A stretch of 51,680 nucleotides of DNA from Pyrococcus kukulkanii. Its GTDB lineage: Archaea > Methanobacteriota_B > Thermococci > Thermococcales > Thermococcaceae. Positions 10,682-18,520 of the stretch are shown piece after piece. The translations under genes and the position numbers were made by a program. The notes under the pieces are model-generated. The model was not told the DNA's origin. It saw only the letters and a list, made by a program, of their open reading frames with translations, and did no database searches. Within the stretch, counting starts at the first letter, position 1; every line of letters starts with the position of its first letter. The stretch is taken from positions 1 through 51,680 of the forward strand of contig NZ_JARRIB010000007.1 of the NCBI RefSeq assembly GCF_041647995.1, given 5' to 3'.

Positions 10682-10735
10682 TATCACTGCTGGTGACTAA
10701 GTTTTGCCTATTACTAGAGTCTTAAAAAATTTAGG
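10682..10735 (-). promoter_or_regulatory. Cyclodextrinase gene promoter with TGM-like operator
   Basis: On the plus strand TATCAC-TGCTG-GTGACT (10682-10698) matches the palindrome TATCAC-N5-GTGATA except at the last two bases. Reading the minus strand, a TATA-like AATTTTTTAAG (about 10721-10731) lies some 25 bp upstream of it, so the operator covers the likely transcription start, the repressing position. The pairing with the mal operator is the main support. Confidence 0.6.
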
Positions 10736-10872
10736 GTATTTTTGAAAATCTTAAACGAATAATCTTCCTTGAGATTGCTCTAAAGTAAAGTCCTGGAAAA
10801 TCCTAAAGAACAGTTGTAGGATTATCGAAAGGGCATATTGAATATATTCCAAAGCTTATTAAATAGTTATCA

Positions 10873-11742
10873 ATGAACTTAAATTTGGCGATACCCATGG
10901 GTCTGCTTAGTGGGTTCCTTGGTTCACTCATATGGTGGTTCCTATTCATGTACCTCCTACTGTGGCCTCAAATGCAGTATAGGCAACTTCAGCTTGCGAG
11001 GGCAAAATTACTTGAAAGACTATCAAGGAAAAGAAACTCCACTGTTATAACCTTGATTCACAGACAGGAAAGCATTGGGCTCTTTGGGATTCCAGTGTAC
11101 AAGTTTATTAGCATGGAGGATAGCGAGGAGGTTCTAAGGGCAATAAGGATGGCGCCTAAAGATAAGCCCATAGATCTGATAATCCACACCCCCGGGGGAT
11201 TAGTCCTTGCGGCGACTCAAATAGCCAAGGCATTAAAAGATCATCCTGCTGAGACTAGGGTCATAGTTCCCCACTACGCCATGAGCGGTGGTACGTTGAT
11301 AGCACTGGCAGCAGATAAGATAATAATGGATCCTCATGCCGTTTTAGGCCCGGTAGATCCCCAACTTGGCCAATATCCAGCTCCAAGTATACTTAGGGCT
11401 GTGGAAAAGAAAGGTGCTGATAAGGTCGATGACCAAACACTTATACTAGCCGATGTCGCGGAGAAGGCAATTAACCAGGTTAGAGAATTCATATATGACC
11501 TGTTAAAGGATAAGTATGGCGAAGAGAAAGCTAAAGAGCTTGCCCAAATCCTAACTGAGGGTAGATGGACTCATGACTATCCAATAACAGTTGAAGAAGC
11601 CAGGAAACTTGGTTTAAACGTTTCAACAGATGTTCCTGAGGAAGTTTATGCCTTAATGGATCTGTACAAGCAGCCAGTAAGGGAGAGAGGAACGGTGGAG
11701 TTTGTTCCTTATCCTGTGAAACAGAAGAGTGGAGGCCAATGA
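10873..11742 (+). CDS. Membrane-anchored ClpP-class serine protease (SDH/SppA-like)
   Basis: A 289-residue protein with one N-terminal membrane helix (about residues 8-33) and a cytosolic ClpP/crotonase-fold domain of the serine dehydrogenase proteinase family (PF01972). Visible landmarks are DLIIHTPGGLVLAA, which forms the oxyanion-side loop, and HYAMSGGTLIALAADKI, which carries the nucleophile serine, followed by the GPVDPQLGQYPA segment typical of this family. It probably degrades membrane or misfolded proteins; its substrates are unknown. The start lies a short distance after TATA-like AATATATTCC (10839-10848) with no clear ribosome binding site, so the message may be leaderless. It is a single transcription unit facing the Nip7 operon. 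Confidence 0.85.
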   Translation: MNLNLAIPMGLLSGFLGSLIWWFLFMYLLLWPQMQYRQLQLARAKLLERLSRKRNSTVITLIHRQESIGLFGIPVYKFISMEDSEEVLRAIRMAPKDKPIDLIIHTPGGLVLAATQIAKALKDHPAETRVIVPHYAMSGGTLIALAADKIIMDPHAVLGPVDPQLGQYPAPSILRAVEKKGADKVDDQTLILADVAEKAINQVREFIYDLLKDKYGEEKAKELAQILTEGRWTHDYPITVEEARKLGLNVSTDVPEEVYALMDLYKQPVRERGTVEFVPYPVKQKSGGQ

Positions 11743-11753
11743 TCTTTTGATCT

Positions 11754-12257
11754 TTATTTTCTCCTTAAGAACTCTCCAACATCGGCTAAGTTTTTTATGA
11801 ACTTTTTTTCGTCTTTCGGATTGATTATTCCTATCCCAATAACATCCTTCCACTCGTTCATGACAACTATCTTCTTGCTTCCCTTCCATTTAAGTTCCTT
11901 TATAGCCCTTTTGGGAGCGTCTTTGCCAGTGGTAAAAAGGAATGATGCTTTGGGACCTAAAACAGCATAGTTTTTTTGAATTTTAATAATACTGAAGAAT
12001 TCTATGTTTGGATAAAACTTCTCAACGAGGTTTTCATCGATTTTGATTGTACCAATGAATATCCCAGCACTGTATGGCCTTATCTTTAGCTTTTCGATAG
12101 ATTTCCAAACCCTTTCATTAACAGCATAAACATCCCTATATCGGCCTTCAACTATTATAAAAAATTCATGAAGAAGTTCTCCATATTTTTCAGCTTCCCT
12201 TAAAATTAAATCAAGTTCCCAAGAAGAAGCTCTTCTGGCTCTAATCTCACCACTCAT
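11754..12257 (-). CDS. nip7: Nip7-like ribosome biogenesis protein with PUA domain
   Basis: A 167-residue protein matching the archaeal Nip7 family in length and sequence. An alpha/beta N-terminal domain (residues 1-90) is followed by a PUA RNA-binding domain; [20 protein letters not shown] and the strand [17 protein letters not shown] are typical. In archaea and eukaryotes the protein binds pre-rRNA and assists large-subunit maturation. Its start overlaps the end of the small acidic gene by 11 bp, and the two are followed upstream by the DHPS-like and DHH genes on the same strand, so they are probably co-transcribed. Convergent to the protease gene, with 11 bp between stops. Confidence 0.85.
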   Translation of the reverse strand: MSGEIRARRASSWELDLILREAEKYGELLHEFFIIVEGRYRDVYAVNERVWKSIEKLKIRPYSAGIFIGTIKIDENLVEKFYPNIEFFSIIKIQKNYAVLGPKASFLFTTGKDAPKRAIKELKWKGSKKIVVMNEWKDVIGIGIINPKDEKKFIKNLADVGEFLRRK

Positions 12258-12423
12258 CTTCTTCCTCTTCCCACTCTTCTTCCTCCTCCTCGTACCACTC
12301 CTCTTCTTCCCATTCCTCCTCTTCCCAATTCTCCCAGTCTTCCTCTTCTACCCAGTCTTCTTCCATCTCTTCAAGGAGCTCTTCTTCCTCGAACTCCTTT
12401 TTAACTTTCTTCCTTGGTTGCAT
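12247..12423 (-). CDS. Very acidic Glu/Trp-rich small protein
   Basis: A 58-residue frame of extreme composition: after a basic start ([10 protein letters not shown]) nearly all residues are Glu, Asp or Trp in repeated EEEW-type units. The ATG at 12423 has an AGGTGAGG site about ten bases upstream, and the last codons overlap the nip7 start, the arrangement of a coupled operon gene. The codons GAG/GAA are mixed, arguing against a pure simple-sequence artefact. I do not recognise a function. An acidic tail of this kind could bind basic proteins or RNA-binding partners such as ribosomal proteins, but that is a guess. It could also be a low-complexity frame that is not translated. Confidence 0.6.
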   Translation of the reverse strand: MQPRKKVKKEFEEEELLEEMEEDWVEEEDWENWEEEEWEEEEWYEEEEEEWEEEEDEW

Positions 12424-12444
12424 ACCGAGATCCCTCACCTGTAG

Positions 12445-13974
12445 TTATTTCTTTCCAGTTATAAATGTTTCTGAGGAGTAGAAGTCTGGGAACAGCTCTT
12501 CTTCCTGAATATAGGACTTTCCAAGCTTTAACGCTGTATAAGCCTTTTCAAGTTCCCTTCCTAAGTAGAAAGCATGTCGGGGGGAAATTTTGAAGTTGTC
12601 TAGAATTGCATCAATTATCGAATCGGGCTCATCTCCTGTTATTGTTAAAATTAATCTTGTTCCCTCATAAGCGTTTACCCATATCTTCCCATCCTCAGTG
12701 AATATCCTAAAGTACACACCTTCGATTTTTATAGGCCTGCTCTTTGCTCTGATGATCTTCCTAGCTTTTTCAAATCTTATACCTTTCCTACGTTTTTCTT
12801 TTAGGATTAGGAGGGATAGCCCAACATCTTTAAGTCCTCCCAGAAGAATCATGTCAAGTCCCCTTCTCAATTCCCTTAGACTTCCTCTGCATTTTGGACT
12901 TGCTTCGGTTGTTAGGAGTAGGGATATTTTCAATTCTCCTGCTAGCCCTGCTAATATTGCATTTATCCCTGGGCTGTCGGCGTCGGTCATTTCAGTTACG
13001 TTCCCAACTCCTGATAGTAGGATATCGTTGGGGTTTCTTTCCCTGTAAAGGTATAGGGTCGTAACCGAGCGAGCGAAATTAGGATAGTGCTCAAGAATCG
13101 GATCAAGTATTATAGTCCTATATCCAAGGTCTTTGGCTTTTTCTTTTAGTTTTTCTAAGGAATTAACCCTCTCCTTTGGGTTCGTAGGGAACTCCCCTGT
13201 TTTCATATTGGTTGGTATTAGAACTACAGGCTTTTCCGTTACTAGGTCTTCAACATTACCCCAATCTATGCTTAATACTAAATCAACAACTTCAATGCCC
13301 TTTTCAAGTTCCTTCGTGTTAAGCGAGTCGATGGATAGTGGAGATTTAATTTTCTCCTTTATCTCAGGTATTATATCAATGAACTCCAAGTTTGTTTCCC
13401 CACTTACCATCCCAAGGTCAATTATATCTGCCCCCTCTTTCAGGTAATATTCTGCTTTCTTAATGACCTCCTCTATACTGAGTTTTGGGGCATCTACTAT
13501 TTCTCCCAAGATCCTAGTTGGAAAATCCAAGCCGATTGGCAAATCCCCAATTAAGAAGTTCCATGGCTTCTTTAGGGCTTTCCTGATATACCTTTTATTT
13601 GAGGTTTTATTTTTAATATCCCGCACTCTTTTAAGGGCGTCTTGGGAAAATAATTCATCTGCGGGCACTTCCTTACTGAGCTTAAACCCGCTTCTTATGG
13701 CCCTAAGCACAACTGGCAAATCAATGGCGTTCTTTGGTCCCTTATAAGTTGGTATTCCTATTCTGTCTTCTATTTCCTGTGTTGATCCCCTGATAAGGCC
13801 AGGAACTAATATAATATCATACTCCTTTACCCCAGCTTTCTCTAAGTAGTCAGCTACCATCCTAGGAGTCAGAAAAGCTGCAACGGTAACGGGAGTTACA
13901 AAAACGTCGCATCCTTTTCCGTATTTCCTAACTATGGGTTCGGCAAGTCTGCCAGTTACTAAGAGGATCTTCAA
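12445..13974 (-). CDS. Dihydropteroate synthase-related protein
   Basis: A 509-residue archaeal protein of the DHPS-related family (TIGR00284 type). An N-terminal domain of about 150 residues (MKILLVTGRLAEPIVRKYG) precedes a TIM-barrel pterin-binding region with GADIIDLGMVSGE, LSIDSLNTKELE and TIILDPILEHYP, the counterparts of DHPS strand motifs. A C-terminal domain follows from about residue 410. Such proteins are proposed to work in archaeal pterin cofactor synthesis, but the reaction is not settled. The start is TTG with a GGAGGG site, placed one base after the DHH gene stop, so it is translationally linked to that gene. Confidence 0.75.
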   Translation of the reverse strand: MKILLVTGRLAEPIVRKYGKGCDVFVTPVTVAAFLTPRMVADYLEKAGVKEYDIILVPGLIRGSTQEIEDRIGIPTYKGPKNAIDLPVVLRAIRSGFKLSKEVPADELFSQDALKRVRDIKNKTSNKRYIRKALKKPWNFLIGDLPIGLDFPTRILGEIVDAPKLSIEEVIKKAEYYLKEGADIIDLGMVSGETNLEFIDIIPEIKEKIKSPLSIDSLNTKELEKGIEVVDLVLSIDWGNVEDLVTEKPVVLIPTNMKTGEFPTNPKERVNSLEKLKEKAKDLGYRTIILDPILEHYPNFARSVTTLYLYRERNPNDILLSGVGNVTEMTDADSPGINAILAGLAGELKISLLLTTEASPKCRGSLRELRRGLDMILLGGLKDVGLSLLILKEKRRKGIRFEKARKIIRAKSRPIKIEGVYFRIFTEDGKIWVNAYEGTRLILTITGDEPDSIIDAILDNFKISPRHAFYLGRELEKAYTALKLGKSYIQEEELFPDFYSSETFITGKK

Positions 13975-13975
13975 A

Positions 13976-15442
13976 TTATGGGCCCTCCTTCATTCCGAGG
14001 GCTTCCAGGAATTTTTCGGTTATGGCTTCTTCTACAAGCCTTAGAAGTGATGTTTTATCCTTGGCAAGTTTGAATATGCCTAGGGGAATTCTGGCTCCTC
14101 CTGCCTGTGCGTGTCCTCCTCCACTCCCTATCTCCCCAAATGCTTCCTTCATTATTGTCCCTATGTTCACCCTCACATCTCTTGTTCTTGCTGATATCTC
14201 TATCCTGTCGTCCACTATTCCAAAGACAAGGACTGTTGTTATTCCCTCAAGTCTTAGGAGAAAATCTGCTGCTTCAGCTATTGCATCCCTGTTTGCTATG
14301 AACCCTACATTGCTAATAACAACATTTTTGTATATCTTCCTGTTTAATATTGCCCTTGCTAATATTTCTGCCGTTTCTGTGCTTATATCTGGAAACTCAA
14401 TTTTATCCAATAGATCGTAGTTCACTTTTCCGGTTAGAAATTCTATTGCCTTTATATCGACCCTGCTTAGCTTAGAGAATTTTTTTGTGTCAATGTACAT
14501 ACCATAGAAAAGGGCCGTTGCGAGGGCTTCTGTTATTGGGATTTCTAGTGCCCTTAAGTACTCAACCATGATGGATGATGTGGCATTGACTTCGGGCCTT
14601 ATATCTATTAGGCAATTAGGATGGAGTTTCTCCTTAAGGTTTTGGAGAATTTGATGATGGTCAATAACTATCTCGACTTTCTTGAGATCGTTTTCATCTA
14701 AGATCGTTATATTTCCATTTGGCTGGGCGTCTACTATTGCTATGGCAGAGTGCTTCTTTATTTCGTAACTTCCCTTGGAGACTCTTTTGAATTCCATTCC
14801 TAGAACATTAACCATTGCTCTGTTTTGATGGTGGGTTATGTCACCCCCATAGACGATTTGGGTTTTAAGGCCGACAGTTTGGGCGATTAATGCTAATGCT
14901 GACGCACTTGCCATTGAGTCTGGGTCTGGATTATCATGCATCACAATTAATAGAGTATCTGTTCTCTCTTTTATCTCGTTAAGCTTGTTTAGTAGCTTCC
15001 TTGCATTTTTAACTTCACCAACTTTTTCTATCGTTTCAACAACTGCTCTAACTATTGCAGTTCTTGGATTTATTATATAGTCAATCTTAACTTCCGTCTC
15101 ATACTGTTCCTTCAAGACATTCTCTATATCTTCAACGGAGACATCCTCGGGCAGTATGACAAGAACTGAGACATCTTTATTGTTACTTCTAATGACATGG
15201 AGCGTTTTTGCTATTGTCTGGACGTCAGTAGTAGTTATTATAACTAAATCCGCTCTCTCGATATGTGCTTTAAGAAGTGTAGCTGTGTAAGAAAAGTCAC
15301 CTTGAACAACTTGAAGTCCACTTTCAGCTAGTGTTTGAGCTCTAATCATATCTTTTTCTATAACAGTTACGTCAAACTCTCCCATGAGGGCTTCGGCAAT
15401 GGCTCTTCCTAATACTCCACCACCGAGGACGAGGACCTTCAT
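13976..15442 (-). CDS. TrkA-N Rossmann domain fused to DHH-DHHA1 phosphoesterase
   Basis: A 488-residue two-part protein. Residues 1-135 form a TrkA-N/RCK-like Rossmann domain (VLGGGVLGRAIAEAL, then QGDFSYTATL), normally binding NAD or another nucleotide. Residues about 160-480 form a DHH phosphoesterase with the metal motifs HDNPDPDSMAS, DAQPNG and VIDHHQ, and the DHHA1 motif GSGGGHAQAGGARIPLG. DHH enzymes of this class cleave short oligonucleotides or cyclic dinucleotides; the Rossmann domain may let a ligand control that activity. A TATA box (CATATTTAAACAT, about 15465-15477) and an AGGTGGG site precede the ATG, so this is probably the first gene of a DHH-DHPS-acidic-nip7 operon. Confidence 0.85.
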   Translation of the reverse strand: MKVLVLGGGVLGRAIAEALMGEFDVTVIEKDMIRAQTLAESGLQVVQGDFSYTATLLKAHIERADLVIITTTDVQTIAKTLHVIRSNNKDVSVLVILPEDVSVEDIENVLKEQYETEVKIDYIINPRTAIVRAVVETIEKVGEVKNARKLLNKLNEIKERTDTLLIVMHDNPDPDSMASASALALIAQTVGLKTQIVYGGDITHHQNRAMVNVLGMEFKRVSKGSYEIKKHSAIAIVDAQPNGNITILDENDLKKVEIVIDHHQILQNLKEKLHPNCLIDIRPEVNATSSIMVEYLRALEIPITEALATALFYGMYIDTKKFSKLSRVDIKAIEFLTGKVNYDLLDKIEFPDISTETAEILARAILNRKIYKNVVISNVGFIANRDAIAEAADFLLRLEGITTVLVFGIVDDRIEISARTRDVRVNIGTIMKEAFGEIGSGGGHAQAGGARIPLGIFKLAKDKTSLLRLVEEAITEKFLEALGMKEGP

Positions 15443-15537
15443 GACTGCCCACCTAGGCCAATAATGTTTAAATATGACCCTCTAATCTAATGTATTTAAA
15501 TGCATGTCCCTAGACTAACCTAAAACATGCTGAGGGT

Positions 15538-15552
15538 GGACATATATATACC
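15538..15552 (+). promoter_or_regulatory. Promoter of the 568-residue unknown gene
   Basis: GGACATATATATACC (15538-15552) is a strong archaeal TATA box about 20 bp upstream of the chosen ATG at 15567, giving a very short leader that still holds GGTGAGG. It faces away from the DHH operon promoter, about 65 bp away. Confidence 0.6.
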
Positions 15553-15566
15553 TAATGGTGAGGGAT

Positions 15567-17273
15567 ATGGAAATACCTGAGATCAAACCTTCCATTGAAA
15601 ATACTGTATGTCTCTCGGGAAATGAAGTTCTTAGCACTCTTGGAGATCTCTTAAATTCCCCTAATGTCAGGGGAGTATATGCTAAGATATTTGGCAAGGA
15701 TGAGAAAGAAAGTTACATTATAGAAATACTCGCTGATAAATTAAGACTCTTGGCAATTGAGGGCACCTACATTCAAAAGAAAGAGAAAGTATATGGTGAA
15801 GAAGCTATCAGGAAACTTGCAGAGCTTGCAGATATACCCCTAATAGTAACCGCTTACGCTCTGGATGACCAGATGTTTAAGCTTGTTTTGGCAAACAACA
15901 TTGATGTATATTCAAGAACTCCCGCAGTTCCCCTTTCTGAAGTCTTTAAAAAGAGGGCAAAAGAAACTATTGAAGAAGCTATTACCGAGGCTAGAGAGGA
16001 AAAAGAAGAGGAAATAAAGCAGATAACTAAGAAAGCTGAGGAGATCAAAGAAGAAAAGAAGGATATCAAAAAGCCTGAAGTAAAAGAAGAGATTGTCCTA
16101 GATATTAGAGGGAGGGATAATGCGGAAATCCCTGAGGACCTTAAGAGAAGGGTTGAGGATGCATTGAAGGACTATGTGAGGATAATAAAAGCAGACATAT
16201 CCTCTAATATCCCAGGAGCTCAACTTAAATCTGTGAGAATTGAAGGAGAAGTTGGAGAAGGAACACTTTACATGGTGGGAGAGTTTTACATAGTGGCAGA
16301 AAACGGAGATCCTGAGATAATGAAGAGGAAAGGTCTATTTTTACTCCACAAACACGTACCTAAAATCGGGAGGTCTACTAACTTAAAACCGATAATTAGG
16401 GAGTTTAAGTTAAATGTTGTTGTTGGAGGAGAAATAGCGTCTATGGAAGCCAGGGAGAGGGAAGATGTGACATTGTGGAAGCTAACTCGGCCTCCAACAG
16501 CTCAATTAGCTCCAAACTTGTACCTCACAGTGGATCCAAAATTTAGACAGTACTTTGTTGGTTTTGCAAGAACATTATTAAAGGAAATTGAAGATGAGGG
16601 AGTGGTTGTTGACAAACTGGAAATAGAAGCTCTCGGTGGAGTAAAAGAATTTGAAATAAACATACATCTTGAAGGAAAATCCAGGGATATTGATGGCCCT
16701 ATGCTACAGGCAAGGCTTCTTGGCCTGGCCAAGAGGCATGCTTCGGAGCTAACTAAGATCGTTGGAAAGTATGTTTGGATAAATCGTGTAGATGTTGCTT
16801 TAACTAAGCCACTTGAGCAAGAATTCTCAGCTAAGGCAACGGAATTACTTAAGAAGAAAGAAGAAATAGAAAAAGAAGTAGAAAAAATGCTAAAAGAAGC
16901 AGGAATAGAGGAGCTAAGTTACCTCTTGGAAGATAAGAAAAAAGAAATGGAAAAGACAATTATAGCATCTAGGATTAATTCTGCAGTCCAGGATTTGAAG
17001 CAAAAGATGCAAGATGAACTAAAAGCAATACCAAGAGCGAATTTAAGGTGGCTTAAGGTCAACTATGAGGTTAATGGAAACGTCATAGAGGTGCTAATTG
17101 AGGCTAGCCTTGCTAAACTTGAAGAGGAAGGGTTGTTTGGGGTATTGGTAGGTATCAGTGATGAGGAAATAAGGAGAAGGGCTACCGAGATAATTACAAG
17201 GATTCTTAGAGAGGTTTCGCGGGAGCACCAGGTGCAGATAAGGATAAAGAGGCTCAATATACTCGTTAGGTGA
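15567..17273 (+). CDS. Conserved archaeal protein with coiled coils, DUF2226-like
   Basis: A 568-residue soluble protein that I know only as a Thermococcales family (resembling DUF2226). The N-terminal 130 residues are a compact alpha/beta domain with EVLSTLGDLLNSPNVRGVYA; residues about 140-190 are a highly charged Glu/Lys coiled coil; the middle (200-420) is alpha/beta with LFLLHKHVPKIGRSTNLKPI; and a second long coiled coil (430-510) precedes a final strand-rich segment ending in RIKRLNILVR. No catalytic motif or membrane helix is seen. ATG 15567 is preferred over the ATG 12 bases upstream because GGTGAGG lies between them. Two coiled coils suggest an assembly or scaffold role, which is inference only. 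Confidence 0.7.
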   Translation: MEIPEIKPSIENTVCLSGNEVLSTLGDLLNSPNVRGVYAKIFGKDEKESYIIEILADKLRLLAIEGTYIQKKEKVYGEEAIRKLAELADIPLIVTAYALDDQMFKLVLANNIDVYSRTPAVPLSEVFKKRAKETIEEAITEAREEKEEEIKQITKKAEEIKEEKKDIKKPEVKEEIVLDIRGRDNAEIPEDLKRRVEDALKDYVRIIKADISSNIPGAQLKSVRIEGEVGEGTLYMVGEFYIVAENGDPEIMKRKGLFLLHKHVPKIGRSTNLKPIIREFKLNVVVGGEIASMEAREREDVTLWKLTRPPTAQLAPNLYLTVDPKFRQYFVGFARTLLKEIEDEGVVVDKLEIEALGGVKEFEINIHLEGKSRDIDGPMLQARLLGLAKRHASELTKIVGKYVWINRVDVALTKPLEQEFSAKATELLKKKEEIEKEVEKMLKEAGIEELSYLLEDKKKEMEKTIIASRINSAVQDLKQKMQDELKAIPRANLRWLKVNYEVNGNVIEVLIEASLAKLEEEGLFGVLVGISDEEIRRRATEIITRILREVSREHQVQIRIKRLNILVR

Positions 17274-17324
17274 TCAGCACTCAAGATCCTCATCACGACT
17301 CAGAACCTGCCGAGGTCATCATCT
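17272..17324 (-). ncRNA. C/D box guide sRNA between convergent genes
   Basis: Read on the minus strand this has all four boxes in order with normal spacing: C box ATGATGA (17322-17316), a 12-nt guide CCTCGGCAGGTT, D' box CTGA (17303-17300), a 3-nt spacer GTC, C' box GTGATGA (17296-17290), a 12-nt guide GGATCTTGAGTG, and D box CTGA (17277-17274). This is the textbook form of an archaeal 2'-O-methylation guide used with L7Ae, Nop5 and fibrillarin. Its C box contains the stop codon of the PP-loop gene and its D box abuts the stop codon of the opposite gene. The predicted targets would contain AACCTGCCGAGG and CACTCAAGATCC; I could not assign them. Confidence 0.88.
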
Positions 17325-17918
17325 CAGCCCAACGACCCTTGATTGAATGTGCCTTGGAGGAAAAATATCCCTGGGGTTTATCCCTTTTTTCCTTAATGCG
17401 TACCTTAATTCAGTCTCATAATCCCCCTTTTCAAGCTTTTCGCTTTCTTCTTCCTTCACAATAAATATCTCGCTGACGAGCTCTCTTATTGTTTTGTATC
17501 CAAGCCCCAGGAGAGGCCTTATATATGCAACGTTGAACTTATCCTCAAGAGAGCGAGCCTTTCCAAGGTCTAAAAATGGAACTCTATCATCCCTTCTAGT
17601 ACCATCGCTTATTCTCTCAACATCTTCCCTAGAGGCTACCAGCTCTAAAGCCTTCTCATGGATGTACTGGATTGCCCTTCCTGGCCTTCTATCCCCGATA
17701 CACATTCTGACTGCCTCCTCTAGGACTTCTCTGGGGGCTTTAACTACCTCATGATCGAATCCTAGGATCTCCGCAGTTTCTCTCGCGAACTTCCAGTTGT
17801 CGAGGAGGCCGAAGGTTATTGTTACGAGCTTAACTTCATATCCCATCCTTGAAAGCATCCACGCTGCCAGTGAAGAATCCTTACCCCCGCTAAACAGGTG
17901 GTAAACCTCCCTCATCAT
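17319..17918 (-). CDS. PP-loop (adenine nucleotide alpha hydrolase) superfamily ATPase
   Basis: A 199-residue protein with an N-terminal PP-loop SGGKDSSLAAWML that binds ATP for adenylation chemistry, as in tRNA-modifying and NH3-transferring enzymes. It resembles the archaeal COG2117-type group annotated as a predicted subunit of a tRNA methyltransferase/thiolase; the exact substrate is unknown. Other visible conserved stretches are ISDGTRRDDRVPFLDLG and IRPLLGLGYKTIREL. The frame is open a further 75 bases upstream, but ATG 17918 is the start that puts the PP-loop at the usual N-terminal distance and has an AAAGGT site. The last codon overlaps the C box of a C/D sRNA. Confidence 0.75.
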   Translation of the reverse strand: MMREVYHLFSGGKDSSLAAWMLSRMGYEVKLVTITFGLLDNWKFARETAEILGFDHEVVKAPREVLEEAVRMCIGDRRPGRAIQYIHEKALELVASREDVERISDGTRRDDRVPFLDLGKARSLEDKFNVAYIRPLLGLGYKTIRELVSEIFIVKEEESEKLEKGDYETELRYALRKKGINPRDIFPPRHIQSRVVGLR

Positions 17919-18045
17919 GCTCAAACCTTTCGCCCTCGCAATAAAGAAATTACCCTTGCAAAAGTCGGGATAAAATGTCCAGAACCTTGACATTTAGCAA
18001 CACTTAAATACTATTTCATGGAAATGAAAATTGTGGGTGGGAAAA

Positions 18046-18477
18046 ATGGTTGAGAGGTCGAAGGTGAGGGTTCTCATAGCCAAGCCAGGTCTTGATGGTC
18101 ACGATAGGGGTGCAAAGGTCGTTGCAAGGGCGTTAAGGGATGCAGGTTATGAGGTTATATACACGGGAATAAGACAGACCCCAGAACAGATAGTTGAGGC
18201 CGTAGTTGAGGAGGACATAGATGTTCTTGGTATAAGCATACTCTCAGGAGCTCACATGGTTTTAATCCCGAAGATATTAAAATTGCTTGAGGAAAGGGGG
18301 ATAAAGCCAAATGAGGATATACTGATAGTTGCTGGTGGGATAATCCCTCCAGATGATGCTGAAGAGCTTAAGAAAATGGGTGTAGCTGAGGTCTTTGGCC
18401 CGGGAACTCCTCTCCAAGCAATAATTGAATTTATAGACAAGAATGTTGAGAAGCTCAAGAAGTTTCACCCAAGCTAA
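18046..18477 (+). CDS. Methylmalonyl-CoA mutase small (cobalamin-binding) subunit
   Basis: A 143-residue stand-alone B12-binding domain. The motif GLDGHDRGAKVVARAL contains the DxHxxG loop whose His takes the lower axial position of cobalamin; SGAH and AGGIIPPDDAEEL complete the nucleotide-tail pocket, and GPGT is at the expected position near the end. In archaea this domain is a separate gene that pairs with a larger catalytic subunit, absent from this window. ATG 18046 with GGGTGGG just upstream is chosen over a TTG 15 bases earlier. It is followed by meaB and the epimerase gene, which supports a propionyl/succinyl-CoA branch. Confidence 0.9.
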   Translation: MVERSKVRVLIAKPGLDGHDRGAKVVARALRDAGYEVIYTGIRQTPEQIVEAVVEEDIDVLGISILSGAHMVLIPKILKLLEERGIKPNEDILIVAGGIIPPDDAEELKKMGVAEVFGPGTPLQAIIEFIDKNVEKLKKFHPS

Positions 18478-18520
18478 CTTTATATTTTATAAGTTTGGAT
18501 AATTTCTCCAGTGATTAACC

